NCBI GenBank assembly: GCA_964452735.1
Contig: CAYVNA010000002.1
Coordinates: forward strand, 1-58,805
DNA length: 58,805 nucleotides
Source of the DNA: UBA2177 sp964452735
GTDB taxonomy: Bacteria > Patescibacteriota > Dojkabacteria > SC72
Direction: 5' to 3'
Positions 28,906 to 38,160 of the stretch are shown here, piece by piece (the first letter of the stretch is position 1; each line of letters opens with the position of its first letter). The notes below the pieces were generated by a model, which did not search any database, was not told the origin of the DNA, and was given only the letters and a program-made list of their open reading frames with translations. The translations under genes were made by a program, and so were the position numbers.

Positions 28906-30042
28906 ATGAAAATATTTAAGAAGCTCCTATACGTTCTACCTCTTTCCATCCTAATACCGCTACTGCTTCCAACAACAGCATTTGCTACACAATTCCATTT
29001 TAAATCATTTACCCTCTCACAGGAAGAAACAGTCAATGAAGATATATATGCTGTGGGGGATACTGTGAGGATAGATGGAGTAGTAAACGGAGATGCAGTA
29101 GTTGTTGCTGATGTGATACAAGTAAATGGGACAATCACAGGAGATACATACCTAATAGGGAGTAAAATTGATGTAGATGCAAACATATATGGAAATACCT
29201 TCATATTCTCTAACAACACATCTCTCCGAGGAGTATTAACTGGGAATACATATATAGCTTCATCATTCATAAACTATAACGCGGAGGCAGAGAAAGACCT
29301 AACAGCATTCTTCTTAGAAAGTAATATGAAAGGTTCAGTAGGAGATGATCTAAGAGCATTTGGTTTAAGAAGCACTGTAGATTCAACAGTTAGAGGAGAC
29401 CTACTACTATTAAGTAGCCAATATACAAGCAGTGAGGAGAAGATCTCTGGGAATATATACTATGACACTACCATAGAGAATATAGCTAAAGATCAAGGTA
29501 TTGAGTTTGATAAAAAGATTGAGATTCAAAAACCGACACTTCAAGAGAAGGTTAGTCTGAAGGCATTAACATCCTTGATAGGGTTCCTGAGTATGTGCAT
29601 AGTTGGCTTTGTAATGATAATGGTAACACCAGTAAAAACTGTAGAGATAAGGAAAAGGATAACAGACTCCATGGACGATTTTCTCAAGAGCTTGGCAATA
29701 GGATTGGTAATTGCAATACTAATACCACTTCCAATATTCATGCTCTTCATCTCTATTGTTGGAGCACCATTAGGAATGTTAGTTTCAGGGGCCCTACTGT
29801 TTATAATGATCTTTGGTAAGATATGGGTAGAAGTAGCTTTTGGTAAAGAGATATTAGAATTATTTGGAGTAAAAGAATATAGACCATTTAAATCACTATT
29901 AGCAGGTAGGGTATTATCAACAATAATCAACCTAATACCAGTAGTCAGAGGCTTCTATAGCTCCATACTCGTACTTGTAGCGATAGGAGCTATTGTCAGG
30001 ATGAAAAGAGATTACTATCTTAAAGCAAAGAAAACGAAATAG
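28906..30042 (+). CDS. Bactofilin-like beta-helical membrane protein
   Basis: A 378-residue protein. A signal peptide (LLYVLPLSILIPLLLPTTAFA) is followed by about 170 residues of short beta repeats (IDGVVNGDAVVVADVIQVNG, TGDTYLIGSKI, NIYGNTFIFSN, VRGDLLLLSSQ) resembling the right-handed beta-helix of polymer-forming bactofilins. Four hydrophobic segments fill residues 220-370. The predicted layout is an extracytoplasmic beta-helix tethered by a C-terminal membrane domain. The role may be structural or in envelope assembly; no enzyme motif is seen. A TATA-rich stretch at 28887-28894 places the likely transcript start only a few bases before the ATG. It is convergent with the DsbA-like gene, 3 bp apart. 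Confidence 0.75.
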   Translation: MKIFKKLLYVLPLSILIPLLLPTTAFATQFHFKSFTLSQEETVNEDIYAVGDTVRIDGVVNGDAVVVADVIQVNGTITGDTYLIGSKIDVDANIYGNTFIFSNNTSLRGVLTGNTYIASSFINYNAEAEKDLTAFFLESNMKGSVGDDLRAFGLRSTVDSTVRGDLLLLSSQYTSSEEKISGNIYYDTTIENIAKDQGIEFDKKIEIQKPTLQEKVSLKALTSLIGFLSMCIVGFVMIMVTPVKTVEIRKRITDSMDDFLKSLAIGLVIAILIPLPIFMLFISIVGAPLGMLVSGALLFIMIFGKIWVEVAFGKEILELFGVKEYRPFKSLLAGRVLSTIINLIPVVRGFYSSILVLVAIGAIVRMKRDYYLKAKKTK

Positions 30043-30045
30043 TAA

Positions 30046-30795
30046 TTACTTCAGAAGAGCATCAATAACTGATTTGAATGTATCAAAAGGATAGGCTCCT
30101 GCTATTAGCTTTGGTTCTATAATCTTTCCATTATCACCAATAAGGCCAACAACAAAACCAGGAGTACCCGTAATTCCAGCTGCACTACCCTCTTTCTGAT
30201 CCTCACTAAGCTCATCATTATGCCTGCTACTATCAATACAGTTAGAAAACTCTGTAGCATCAATACCCAAATCCTTAGCTAGAGATATCAATACATCATT
30301 ATTCTCCGCAAAGAAGGCATCCTTATGATAACTAGCGAATGCATCATTACCACCTAGTTCATATACACAAACACCTCCCTTAGCAATAGTATGACCCATC
30401 TGACCTGCACTACTTAATGGAAATTCCTTAAAAACATACACTACCTTACCAGTGTCTACATACTCCTCCTTTATACTAGGAAAAGTTTGCTGACTATGCC
30501 TCTGACAATAACCGCATTGATAGTCACTAAACTCAATAACTGCAACTGTAGCTGTGTCAAGATTACCAATATATGGATCATTACCTATACTGACCTCCAC
30601 ATCACCAATACCTTCAATATCTGAATCTGCAGATGTATTAGTATCTGTACTACCGCTATCTGAAGATTTGTTATTTGTATTCCTAGAAGCTAGGAATATC
30701 ACTAAAGCCAATATTATTGCAGATATCACTATAGCTATTGGCACTCCCCAATTCTCAAGATTAAGAACAATTTCCTGTTTATTTTCTTTAGACAT
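30046..30795 (-). CDS. Membrane-anchored DsbA-like thiol oxidoreductase
   Basis: A 249-residue protein with an N-terminal membrane anchor (VPIAIVISAIILALVIFLA), a Ser/Thr/Asp-rich linker (residues 40-80) and a thioredoxin-fold domain with helical insertion. The active site is CGYC (Cys94, Cys97) in EFSDYQCGYCQRH. The cis-proline region is GITGTPGFVVG. The domain belongs to the Thioredoxin_4/DsbA group common in envelope proteins of Gram-positive bacteria and CPR. It should catalyse disulfide formation outside the membrane. The M23 peptidase in this window carries cysteines that could be a substrate, which is inference. Confidence 0.9.
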   Translation of the reverse strand: MSKENKQEIVLNLENWGVPIAIVISAIILALVIFLASRNTNNKSSDSGSTDTNTSADSDIEGIGDVEVSIGNDPYIGNLDTATVAVIEFSDYQCGYCQRHSQQTFPSIKEEYVDTGKVVYVFKEFPLSSAGQMGHTIAKGGVCVYELGGNDAFASYHKDAFFAENNDVLISLAKDLGIDATEFSNCIDSSRHNDELSEDQKEGSAAGITGTPGFVVGLIGDNGKIIEPKLIAGAYPFDTFKSVIDALLK

Positions 30796-30845
30796 ATTTA
30801 ATTATTACAAAGATTAATTTGGTATGAGGTATATTATACATTCAA

Positions 30846-30874
30846 TAGACAGTATTAGTAAAACCCATTATAAT
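30846..30874 (+). promoter_or_regulatory. Near-consensus promoter for a leaderless hydrolase mRNA
   Basis: TAGACA (30846-30851), a 17-bp spacer and TATAAT (30869-30874). The ATG of the hydrolase begins at 30880, five bases after the -10 box. With usual start spacing the first transcribed base would be the A of the ATG or its immediate neighbour, so the mRNA should be leaderless. Confidence 0.65.
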
Positions 30875-30879
30875 AAAAT

Positions 30880-31716
30880 ATGGGCAATATGAACGATGAG
30901 AAAGTTACTATAAAGGACATATTCATTATACTATTATTCTTAGTTATCCTCGCAGTACCAATATATTTCGCATATACGATACTACTTCCCAAGCTTGGGA
31001 TCTTCAATAACCAGAAGCAAGAAAATACAGATGAAGAAAACATACAGGAGGAAGAGGAAATAGAAGAATATACTGGACCTCACTACGAAGAGCTATATGA
31101 TACCATAGAGGGCGAAATCGCATATATTGCAGTACCTACTAGGATAGACAAAAAAAATCCTCCGACAATAGTGGTATATAGCCATGGTTCAAACACAAGG
31201 GTTACAACAGATATAGAAGAAGAGTTCATGCTAGACCTCCAGAAATATGGAGAGTTATATACCCAACATAACTATATATTTGCTGCTTCCAACCAACATG
31301 GTGAGAATTGGGGAAATGCATCATCACTTCTCGATACATACAATATGATCAATTGGACAATGGAGAAGTATGATACTCAAGAGAAGATATATATGATTGG
31401 TTTCAGTATGGGAGGGCTTCCAACAATGAATTTTGCAACTAAGTACCCAGAGTTAGTTTCCAAAATAGCTCTTCTTGCTCCAACAACTAGATCAAATGAG
31501 TGGACAAGTGAGAGAAAAGAAAAGATAGATAAAATGGATATACAAATATGGCACGGGACAAGTGATGTAAATGTCCCTTATTCTCTTTCCATATCCTTTA
31601 CCAACAAATTAAAAGATCTAGGAAGAGAGATACCTCTCATAACACTAGAAGGAAAAACTCATTGGGATGTAGATACAGAATTGATGGAAGATATCCTATC
31701 TTTCTTTAGTGAATAG
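30880..31716 (+). CDS. Membrane-anchored alpha/beta hydrolase
   Basis: A 278-residue protein with an N-terminal membrane segment (IFIILLFLVILAVPIYFAYTIL), an acidic linker and an alpha/beta hydrolase fold. Visible are the oxyanion-region strand VVYSHGSNTR, the nucleophile elbow GFSMGG (Ser about 175), an aspartate in HGTSDVNVPYS and a histidine in EGKTHWDVD. The triad Ser-Asp-His is therefore complete. It is probably an esterase or lipase-like enzyme facing outside; substrate unknown. Its 3' end overlaps the convergent HIT gene by 21 bp. No Shine-Dalgarno precedes the ATG, consistent with leaderless translation. Confidence 0.85.
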   Translation: MGNMNDEKVTIKDIFIILLFLVILAVPIYFAYTILLPKLGIFNNQKQENTDEENIQEEEEIEEYTGPHYEELYDTIEGEIAYIAVPTRIDKKNPPTIVVYSHGSNTRVTTDIEEEFMLDLQKYGELYTQHNYIFAASNQHGENWGNASSLLDTYNMINWTMEKYDTQEKIYMIGFSMGGLPTMNFATKYPELVSKIALLAPTTRSNEWTSERKEKIDKMDIQIWHGTSDVNVPYSLSISFTNKLKDLGREIPLITLEGKTHWDVDTELMEDILSFFSE

Positions 31717-32124
31717 AGAAAACCTACGTTGGATCTCCTCCCCCCTTTCTCTTGTTAGCCTTCTCCTTTCATCTGCCTGAAGATCCCCGATGTTCTTTAT
31801 TGCGTTCTTCCAATCTCCTTGCTCTCCATTATGAGGGATTATGTGTACATGTGAATGAGGTACCATCCTACCAAATGTCATAGTATCCACATATTCATAT
31901 CCGAGATTCTCTGTGTAGTGTTTACATATATCAGAGACAAAAGAATAGTATTCATCAACATTCGGTATATTCCAAAAAAATCTATAATGTTCCTTAGGTA
32001 TAACTAATGTATGACCATCTACAAAGGAAGAGATATCCAAAAAAGCAAGGAATTTTTCATCCTCCCATATTTTATAACAAGGGATATCCCCCTTAACTAT
32101 TTTACAAAATATACAATCTCCCAT
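31696..32124 (-). CDS. HIT-family nucleotide hydrolase
   Basis: A 142-residue histidine-triad protein. The N-terminus CIFCKIVKGDIP is typical of the Hint branch. The catalytic triad is HSHVHIIPH (His90, 92, 94), preceded by DGHTLVIPKEHY. Such enzymes hydrolyse adenosine phosphoramidates or dinucleotide polyphosphates in the cytoplasm. It is the last gene of the run ferredoxin-Nudix-HIT, with 1-bp gaps between genes, which suggests one transcript for nucleotide clean-up functions. Confidence 0.93.
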   Translation of the reverse strand: MGDCIFCKIVKGDIPCYKIWEDEKFLAFLDISSFVDGHTLVIPKEHYRFFWNIPNVDEYYSFVSDICKHYTENLGYEYVDTMTFGRMVPHSHVHIIPHNGEQGDWKNAIKNIGDLQADERRRLTRERGEEIQRRFSLFTKER

Positions 32125-32125
32125 A

Positions 32126-32725
32126 CTATTCTAGATAATCTATAACTATACGAGACCAGTAGGTTAGATTCTCTCTATTATCTTTTAGATATTCCATATC
32201 AACAAAACCTATATTCTCTAAGCCATCTTCTCGGACAGAGACATCACCATTATCTATTTCAAAAACATAAAAGAAGCCAACATGAACCCAGTTAACAGGA
32301 TTATCATCCTCAATATATACCAAACCTAAGAACCTCTTATCCAATACTTGAGCATTTAGATCAACCTCCTCATTTAACTCTCTAAGTAATGCTGTATCTA
32401 TAATGTCGCCTTCTCCCTGGGAATCAATATCAAAAATTTCAATATGACCACCCAAAGGAAGTGGACAGAGAGAGTTCAATCTCTCTTCTGTTCTATTTAC
32501 TTGCTTGTGAAGAAAATACTTACCATTATATTTCAAAATAACCTGGGCTATGACTTGCTTATACGATGTATCCTCTTCTAGCTCATTCCTTGGCCTAAAT
32601 TCCATATTCTTAAGTATTAGATCTCTGTAGTAATCAAGATCCTCAGTCTTCAAACCATTCCACTTACCTCTTTCAAAAAGAGTCTCCCCTTTTAGACACA
32701 TTATTTTCTCTGTGTGATCTCCCAT
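32126..32725 (-). CDS. Nudix hydrolase
   Basis: A 199-residue protein. The Nudix box is recognisable as GGHIE followed, after an insertion, by ALLRELNEEVDL, which keeps the REXXEE core that binds the metal. A short insertion (DIDSQGEGDI) lies between the leading glycines and the core. A preceding N-terminal region of about 50 residues is not recognised. It would cleave a nucleoside diphosphate linked to an unknown group. It lies between the ferredoxin and HIT genes with single-base spacing. Confidence 0.85.
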   Translation of the reverse strand: MGDHTEKIMCLKGETLFERGKWNGLKTEDLDYYRDLILKNMEFRPRNELEEDTSYKQVIAQVILKYNGKYFLHKQVNRTEERLNSLCPLPLGGHIEIFDIDSQGEGDIIDTALLRELNEEVDLNAQVLDKRFLGLVYIEDDNPVNWVHVGFFYVFEIDNGDVSVREDGLENIGFVDMEYLKDNRENLTYWSRIVIDYLE

Positions 32726-32726
32726 A

Positions 32727-32933
32727 CTATTCTTCTACTATTATTGCACTAGAAGGGCAACCAGAAACGGCATCTCTAATCTTAGAAACTATATTTTCAT
32801 CTGTGATATCTACCCCTTTGTATTCATCCTTAACATCAATGCTACCATCATCTTTCATCTCAAAAACTTCTGGACATATTGCAACACATGAGGCACACAT
32901 ACCACATCTATCTTTATCTATACTGACTTTCAT
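32727..32933 (-). CDS. Single-cluster [4Fe-4S] ferredoxin
   Basis: A 68-residue protein with the pattern DRCGMCASCVAICPEVF and a distant CPSSAI. The cysteines fit one [4Fe-4S] cluster (CxxCxxC...CP) of the thermophilic/Fer4_13 type. It would be a small cytoplasmic electron carrier. No partner oxidoreductase is visible in the window. It follows the first histidine kinase gene by 54 bp and precedes the Nudix gene by 1 bp. Confidence 0.93.
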   Translation of the reverse strand: MKVSIDKDRCGMCASCVAICPEVFEMKDDGSIDVKDEYKGVDITDENIVSKIRDAVSGCPSSAIIVEE

Positions 32934-32987
32934 ATACTTGAATGTATTAATTTAGTTAATACATTCTTACAAATTACAAAGCCAAGG

Positions 32988-35258
32988 TCAATTACTACGA
33001 GATAATCCTAGTCTCTCAAACATATTATTACTACCATTTGGTTCACTCTTTTGCCCCCTATATCTAGGAAGCGTAAATATGAACTTACTACCCTCTCCTA
33101 ATTTACTCTCTACCCATATCTTTCCGCCCATTAATTCTACTAAGCGAAAAGTAACGTACAGACCTAAACCTGTACCACCAGGCCTAACGATGTCCAAACT
33201 CTGACTACTCTCAAGATAGTTATCTATCCTGTGGAACTTCTGACCTAGTTTAGAAATTTCATTCTCTGGGATTCCCTTTCCTGTATCTATGACACTAACC
33301 TTAACATATTCATCATCAAAATCTGTTTCTATAGTGACACTACCATTATCTGTATATTTAATTGCATTATCTATTAAATTGTTTAGTATCTCAACAGTCC
33401 TAGCTTTGTCTGAATATACCTCAGGTGTACCATCTTTCACCTTATTGATTAAAACCAATTCCTTATCCTCCGAATCACTCTCATGCCCATGTATAGCCAT
33501 TTCTATTTCACCCACAATATCAACTTTCTCTTCTTTTATCTCTATCTTATTACCTTCTAACTTAGCACTACTAAGAAGTGTATTGATTAATTTTATTTCA
33601 TTCTCTATGGCACCTTTTATTCTATCTACATACTTCCTAAATTCCTCAGGATTACTATCTATATATTTCTCTAAGAGTTCTACATTTAGTTTTACTATTG
33701 TAGCAGGAGTTCTTAATTCATGTCCCATTATATCTATCATATCTCTTTCTTTTCTACGAGCTTCTTGCAATTCTAAAACCTTTTGCTGAAGCTCCTTCGT
33801 TTGTTCACTTACCTTTTGTTGAAGGGTTTGGTTAAAAGTCTGGACTTCCTCATACAAGAGTGCCCTACCTACAGATACTCCGATATTCTGCGTCAACTTT
33901 TTCATCACTTCAATATCCTCGATAGACAAAGGATACCTATCAAATCTATAACCCAGGATAATTATCCCATCTAAATTGGTTCTACTACTAAAAGGGAGAA
34001 TTACAGATACTGAATACTTCTCCAATGTCCCCAATACCCTTGAGAGGGGACCTGGAAGTTCTTTTCTATTTAAAATTGTTGCTCTCTTTACTTCATCAAC
34101 CACTAAGATTCTATCAGGAACAATCTCCTCCCAGTATTTCATTATACTCATAAAAACATCGAGTCCTAGATTCGGGAAATCCTGAAGAAATGATTTGCTA
34201 ATTGTATAATTGTTTCGATTGTACAATAGTAGTCCTACATTTTCGATCTTGAAAACTTTCTCAATAGTCCTATCAACATTTATAAAAATTCTTTCTAAAG
34301 AAAGCTCCATATTAGCAACCTCTAAGAAATCGTCCAATATCTTCTCCATATTCTCCCTGTCCTTGAACACCCTTCCCAAAAGAAACACCATAACTTTCTC
34401 TTCGATATAGAAAGTTATCATTGCTCCTATAGAGTATAGAGCAATGTTAATCAAGAAGCTCTCTCTAGGAAAAAGACCTTTCTTGTAAAGCGTCAGAAAG
34501 ATAACTAGCAAAGAAATAATAAGTATTAACCTAGATGAGAAAGTCATAGCCTTTTTTAAAGTACCTTTAATGTTAACAAATCGATCTTCAAGGATAGAAT
34601 AGGCTACTGATATAGAAAAAGGTATTACAAACAATGGACCATATACGAAAAGACTAGTATCTCCAGATATTAATGGTATGAAGTAATCAATGACTATAAT
34701 CGGTAACATCATCATTAGAGCTCCAGTTATATAGAACTGTATTTGCGCCTTTTCATACCCTACAAACTTTCTACTTTTCTTCAGGAAATAAATTGCTAAA
34801 AGAAGAATCCCAAGGGTGTTTGGGATTGTATATATCAAATAACCACTACCCATTTCGGCAATAGATAGGAATCTCTGAGGATAGTTAACAGCGAAAAGGA
34901 CAACAGAGTCCTGAATAAGTAGAACATAAATACTTGGTAACACTGTTAGGAAAATTGGTACAGCATAATATATGAAGTCATCTTTCAGTCTCCTTGGGAA
35001 TATAAAAGCAAAAATAGTTTGAGAAATAAGCATACCATAGGATGCAAGATAAACTATCTTCAACCAAATCTCTGGAGATAATATCGTAGGATTATTATAC
35101 AAATAGGTAAAGATAATCCACAATGCTATAGAGCAAACACTAGTCGAGTAGACAAGATTATTGCTATTTTTAGGATTTTTTATAAGGACGATAAATCCTA
35201 ATACAATATTCAATAAAGCAACTGCGAGAGTTATTATTCCTATAACATTAATGGGCAT
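32988..35258 (-). CDS. 7TM sensor histidine kinase, copy A
   Basis: A 756-residue membrane kinase. Seven or eight hydrophobic segments span residues 1-290, matching the N-terminal 7TM histidine-kinase sensor family. A GAF-like region lies at about 300-465 and a coiled coil at 470-505. The HisKA H-box is MGHELRTP with phospho-acceptor His513. The HATPase domain has N-box NLIDNAIKY (about 628), G1 DTGKGIP (658) and G2 GGTGLGLY (694). All catalytic motifs are intact. The C-terminus ends MFERLGLSRSN, a tail shared with copy B. No response regulator lies nearby. The seven-TM input suggests a small-molecule or membrane ligand, which is inference. Confidence 0.9.
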   Translation of the reverse strand: MPINVIGIITLAVALLNIVLGFIVLIKNPKNSNNLVYSTSVCSIALWIIFTYLYNNPTILSPEIWLKIVYLASYGMLISQTIFAFIFPRRLKDDFIYYAVPIFLTVLPSIYVLLIQDSVVLFAVNYPQRFLSIAEMGSGYLIYTIPNTLGILLLAIYFLKKSRKFVGYEKAQIQFYITGALMMMLPIIVIDYFIPLISGDTSLFVYGPLFVIPFSISVAYSILEDRFVNIKGTLKKAMTFSSRLILIISLLVIFLTLYKKGLFPRESFLINIALYSIGAMITFYIEEKVMVFLLGRVFKDRENMEKILDDFLEVANMELSLERIFINVDRTIEKVFKIENVGLLLYNRNNYTISKSFLQDFPNLGLDVFMSIMKYWEEIVPDRILVVDEVKRATILNRKELPGPLSRVLGTLEKYSVSVILPFSSRTNLDGIIILGYRFDRYPLSIEDIEVMKKLTQNIGVSVGRALLYEEVQTFNQTLQQKVSEQTKELQQKVLELQEARRKERDMIDIMGHELRTPATIVKLNVELLEKYIDSNPEEFRKYVDRIKGAIENEIKLINTLLSSAKLEGNKIEIKEEKVDIVGEIEMAIHGHESDSEDKELVLINKVKDGTPEVYSDKARTVEILNNLIDNAIKYTDNGSVTIETDFDDEYVKVSVIDTGKGIPENEISKLGQKFHRIDNYLESSQSLDIVRPGGTGLGLYVTFRLVELMGGKIWVESKLGEGSKFIFTLPRYRGQKSEPNGSNNMFERLGLSRSN
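33684..33772. repeat. 89-bp direct repeat within the HisKA region of kinase A
   Basis: This segment is 88/89 identical to 38863-38951 in kinase B. The single difference is a synonymous A/G change at the codon before the H-box. It encodes the H-box and its flanks. Identity drops sharply outside it. Confidence 0.9.
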
Positions 35259-35282
35259 ATGCTATGATACCATCGAGAGAAC

Positions 35283-36821
35283 TTATTGTGTAGGTTCCAC
35301 AAATATTCGGCTAACTCTAAGAACCAATGGATCTTCCCTCTTACAATACTCATACGCTGTCATCCCATCAACAACATCTTTTCCATTAGAGTACATTCCA
35401 TCGGGCCTCTTTTCCCAACCATAGTCTTCTAAGTTGATTGGCTTTTCTTTCACATCTACTACTAATCCCTTCCTAGCTAAGGCCGAAACCATTGCCTCGT
35501 GGTAGGCAACAGGAGATGTCTCAACAGCCTGAGTAGCTTTGGATAATTCTGTTGCTGACTTAACTGCAGACATAACCTCTTGGAACCTCTTCCTGTCATT
35601 AATAAGGAGATTTCTTAGCCATGTATACATTCTTGCCGCACCATCGGATACTACTCCATCGATTAATATATTGCCTCCTTCTTTCATCTTAAACGAATAT
35701 GTATGAGGATAACCATAATCTACGTTATATTTACTCTTTCTACCATAGTCCTTCCTCAAATCCACGAGAAGAGATCTAGCAATTTCCCCAATATGGTGAG
35801 TAGTTGGAATCTCAACTTTTATCCCAGAATCTAGACCAAGAGTCCCGATATAAAGACCATGTCTACCTATATTTGAAGACACATTAGTAATAAGACTATT
35901 TGTAAATTCTGGTGAGACATATTGCAATCCATTATCCACCAATAAAGCATCAAACTTATGGGGAGAAAGACTCTCCACAAAAGATGCTTCTAACGCATCT
36001 TCAACCTGCAAGATAATTGTTCCTTTTCTAGAATAGAGCTCTTCTGGGATTTTTCCTTTTACAATATGGATCTCGTATCTGTTGGCTTCTGGAAGAAGCT
36101 CATTCCAAACAGAAAGATTAAGAGCTGCAACAGCCACAGAATCTGCCTTCAAATCAGTAGATATGATGTTTGCAGAAACTCCAAATTCTCTTAATCTTGC
36201 TAGAAGACACTTATCGGCAACACATGCACCGCAAAAAAAAGATCTTATGGTAGGTACATGGCTGGGATCTTTTTCGGAAACTTCCTTTAGATGCTTTGCC
36301 ATTTCTGTAACATAGCTAATGATTGGCTCTATTGTATCTGTAACCATTACTCTTCTAAGTACCCCCATAACATAAGGTTCGTCTTCATTACCTACAGTCC
36401 AAGGAGAAACCTGGAAGCCTGCTTTTGACATGAGCCCCTTTACCTCTCCACTTAGCTTAGCAATCATTTCAGATGTCTTTGGTGACATAGTATAGGGGTA
36501 GTTCTCCCCTATGTACTTCCTAAACTCTCTGTCCCAATTCTGATCATGGTTATAACAATCCTGCACAAATCGAGGATCTACTTTAAAAAGATAACTACTA
36601 CTTCCATCCTGAAAGATTTGCCTTTCTAACCTTGAGCTAGAACCCTCTATCAGAACATCTCCATCCATGGAAGATTGAGGCTGATGTTCTTCTTGGATCT
36701 CATGGACAACAGGACTTTCAACATTCATTCCAACAGGTCTTGCCTTGGGAATTACTTCTACCGGAGATCTTTCAGGAATGTTGCCAACACTCTCTGTTTC
36801 TAACTCTTCAAAGCTTTCCAT
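35283..36821 (-). CDS. Divergent SAM-methyltransferase-like protein (long form)
   Basis: A 512-residue soluble protein with a disordered acidic/proline-rich N-terminus (residues 1-65). A Rossmann-type core has a loop FFCGACVADKC (about 195-205) in the place of motif I and an acidic end of strand 2 in STDLKADSVAVAALN (Asp223). Cysteines replace the usual glycines of motif I, so SAM binding is uncertain. It shares with its two neighbours an aromatic/valine block before the core (SSYLFKVDPRF). A long C-terminal extension (370-512) is unique to it. It lies 24 bp upstream of kinase A in the same direction. Function unknown. Confidence 0.6.
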   Translation of the reverse strand: MESFEELETESVGNIPERSPVEVIPKARPVGMNVESPVVHEIQEEHQPQSSMDGDVLIEGSSSRLERQIFQDGSSSYLFKVDPRFVQDCYNHDQNWDREFRKYIGENYPYTMSPKTSEMIAKLSGEVKGLMSKAGFQVSPWTVGNEDEPYVMGVLRRVMVTDTIEPIISYVTEMAKHLKEVSEKDPSHVPTIRSFFCGACVADKCLLARLREFGVSANIISTDLKADSVAVAALNLSVWNELLPEANRYEIHIVKGKIPEELYSRKGTIILQVEDALEASFVESLSPHKFDALLVDNGLQYVSPEFTNSLITNVSSNIGRHGLYIGTLGLDSGIKVEIPTTHHIGEIARSLLVDLRKDYGRKSKYNVDYGYPHTYSFKMKEGGNILIDGVVSDGAARMYTWLRNLLINDRKRFQEVMSAVKSATELSKATQAVETSPVAYHEAMVSALARKGLVVDVKEKPINLEDYGWEKRPDGMYSNGKDVVDGMTAYEYCKREDPLVLRVSRIFVEPTQ

Positions 36822-36908
36822 CTGTTATAGAATAACTATAATCTTATATCATTAAATTATATACTCTAGGAGAATAAATGCCAACAAAAGAACTAATATC
36901 ATAGTATA

Positions 36909-38126
36909 TCAAACTTTTGTTGTTAAGACATCACAAGGAGCCCCCTCCATATTCCAATCTCTACTTAAGTTCTCTAAACCATAGGAACTTAGTATCTCCT
37001 CACTTACTGATATTGGAGATCGTATTTCTGAGATTAGGATTTCTGCTGCCTTTGTAGCCATCGTTAACCCAGAAAGATAACGAACTAAATCTTTCGGAGA
37101 ATGTGTAAATAGGTATCTCATGAATTCTATCTGCCCACCAGACTCTGGTGTCATTGCTCTCTCAATTTTCCCACTCTTAACAACATAGGGATTATGTCCA
37201 TTCTTAATCCTCTCAACATATTCTCGATATCTGTCTCCCCCACTCAAGGCTTGAGAGACTAGAAACATCTTGCCTAGAGATACCATTAGCTTTGGATTAA
37301 GCGAAGCAAGTGCTAATAGCCCTCCAGGTTTAGTCTTCTGAAGCATCAAACCTAGCGTATATTTATGTTTTTCCGTATCGAAGTAAAAGATACCATTCTC
37401 GGATACAATAGAGTCATAGACCAAAGGAGTATCTTCTAGATACTTAACTGCATCCGCGACAACAAGAACCACTCCTTCAAAAGTAGGCGCCACTTTAGAA
37501 ATATCCTTAGCGTCTTTCAAAACCATATACGGTATATCTTGCGTTTCAAACATTGCAACAGCTGCTCCCACAGATCTTTCAGAATAATCAACGGCATGTA
37601 TCTGTATAGATTTCTCTGGATTTCTCTTCTTTGCTTCAAGATAAATAAATGAAGAAGTGATACCAGCACCAACACATAGTTCACATATAGTAAAATTGTC
37701 CAAAGGACTCTCCTCCACTGCTTTTGCTACCTCCTCCCCAATCCGTTTGCTGTATTTCACAGATTCCAATACTAACCCCTTTGCCTGTATAGCAGAAATC
37801 GTAGAATTAGAACCCCATTCCTTAACCCTACCTTCAGAATCGTTCTTCAAAGCTTGAGAGATTACAGATGACAAAGGATCTGTCGCCTGGGCTATCTTTT
37901 CTCTTTCATTTGGGGAGAGGACAAAGAAGCTTCCTTCTTGACCTCTAAGTTGATACTTGCTATATGCCTCGTAGTAGTTTTCTTCAGAGCCATCTCTTTT
38001 CAAGGGATGAGCTTCTAAAGTATTTCCGAAATCTACAACCCTGCCATCTCCTGGAGTAATATTCTTTTCTGAGTTACTCACTACCTTTTGAAGATCCTCC
38101 TCTTCTCCTGTATATATTTTCTCCAT
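36909..38126 (-). CDS. Divergent SAM-methyltransferase-like protein
   Basis: A 405-residue soluble protein. Motif I-like ICELCVGAGITSSF (about 147-160) and a strand-2 acidic residue in HAVDYSERSV (Asp180) mark a class I methyltransferase fold. A later strand/loop FDTEKHKYTLGLMLQ precedes KPGGLLALASL, the usual post-catalytic segment. Before the core it carries the block GSFFVLSPNEREKIAQ, similar in pattern to its neighbours. It is 34 bp after kinase B and 87 bp before the longer paralog. The acceptor substrate is not recognisable. Confidence 0.65.
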   Translation of the reverse strand: MEKIYTGEEEDLQKVVSNSEKNITPGDGRVVDFGNTLEAHPLKRDGSEENYYEAYSKYQLRGQEGSFFVLSPNEREKIAQATDPLSSVISQALKNDSEGRVKEWGSNSTISAIQAKGLVLESVKYSKRIGEEVAKAVEESPLDNFTICELCVGAGITSSFIYLEAKKRNPEKSIQIHAVDYSERSVGAAVAMFETQDIPYMVLKDAKDISKVAPTFEGVVLVVADAVKYLEDTPLVYDSIVSENGIFYFDTEKHKYTLGLMLQKTKPGGLLALASLNPKLMVSLGKMFLVSQALSGGDRYREYVERIKNGHNPYVVKSGKIERAMTPESGGQIEFMRYLFTHSPKDLVRYLSGLTMATKAAEILISEIRSPISVSEEILSSYGLENLSRDWNMEGAPCDVLTTKV

Positions 38127-38160
38127 CGTGAATAGATTTTTACAAATTCCAAAGACTAGG

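Noticed and set aside
28899..29270. Minus-strand frame antisense to the bactofilin-like gene
   Set aside because: Shadow of the coding strand. The plus frame has a signal peptide, repeats and membrane segments.
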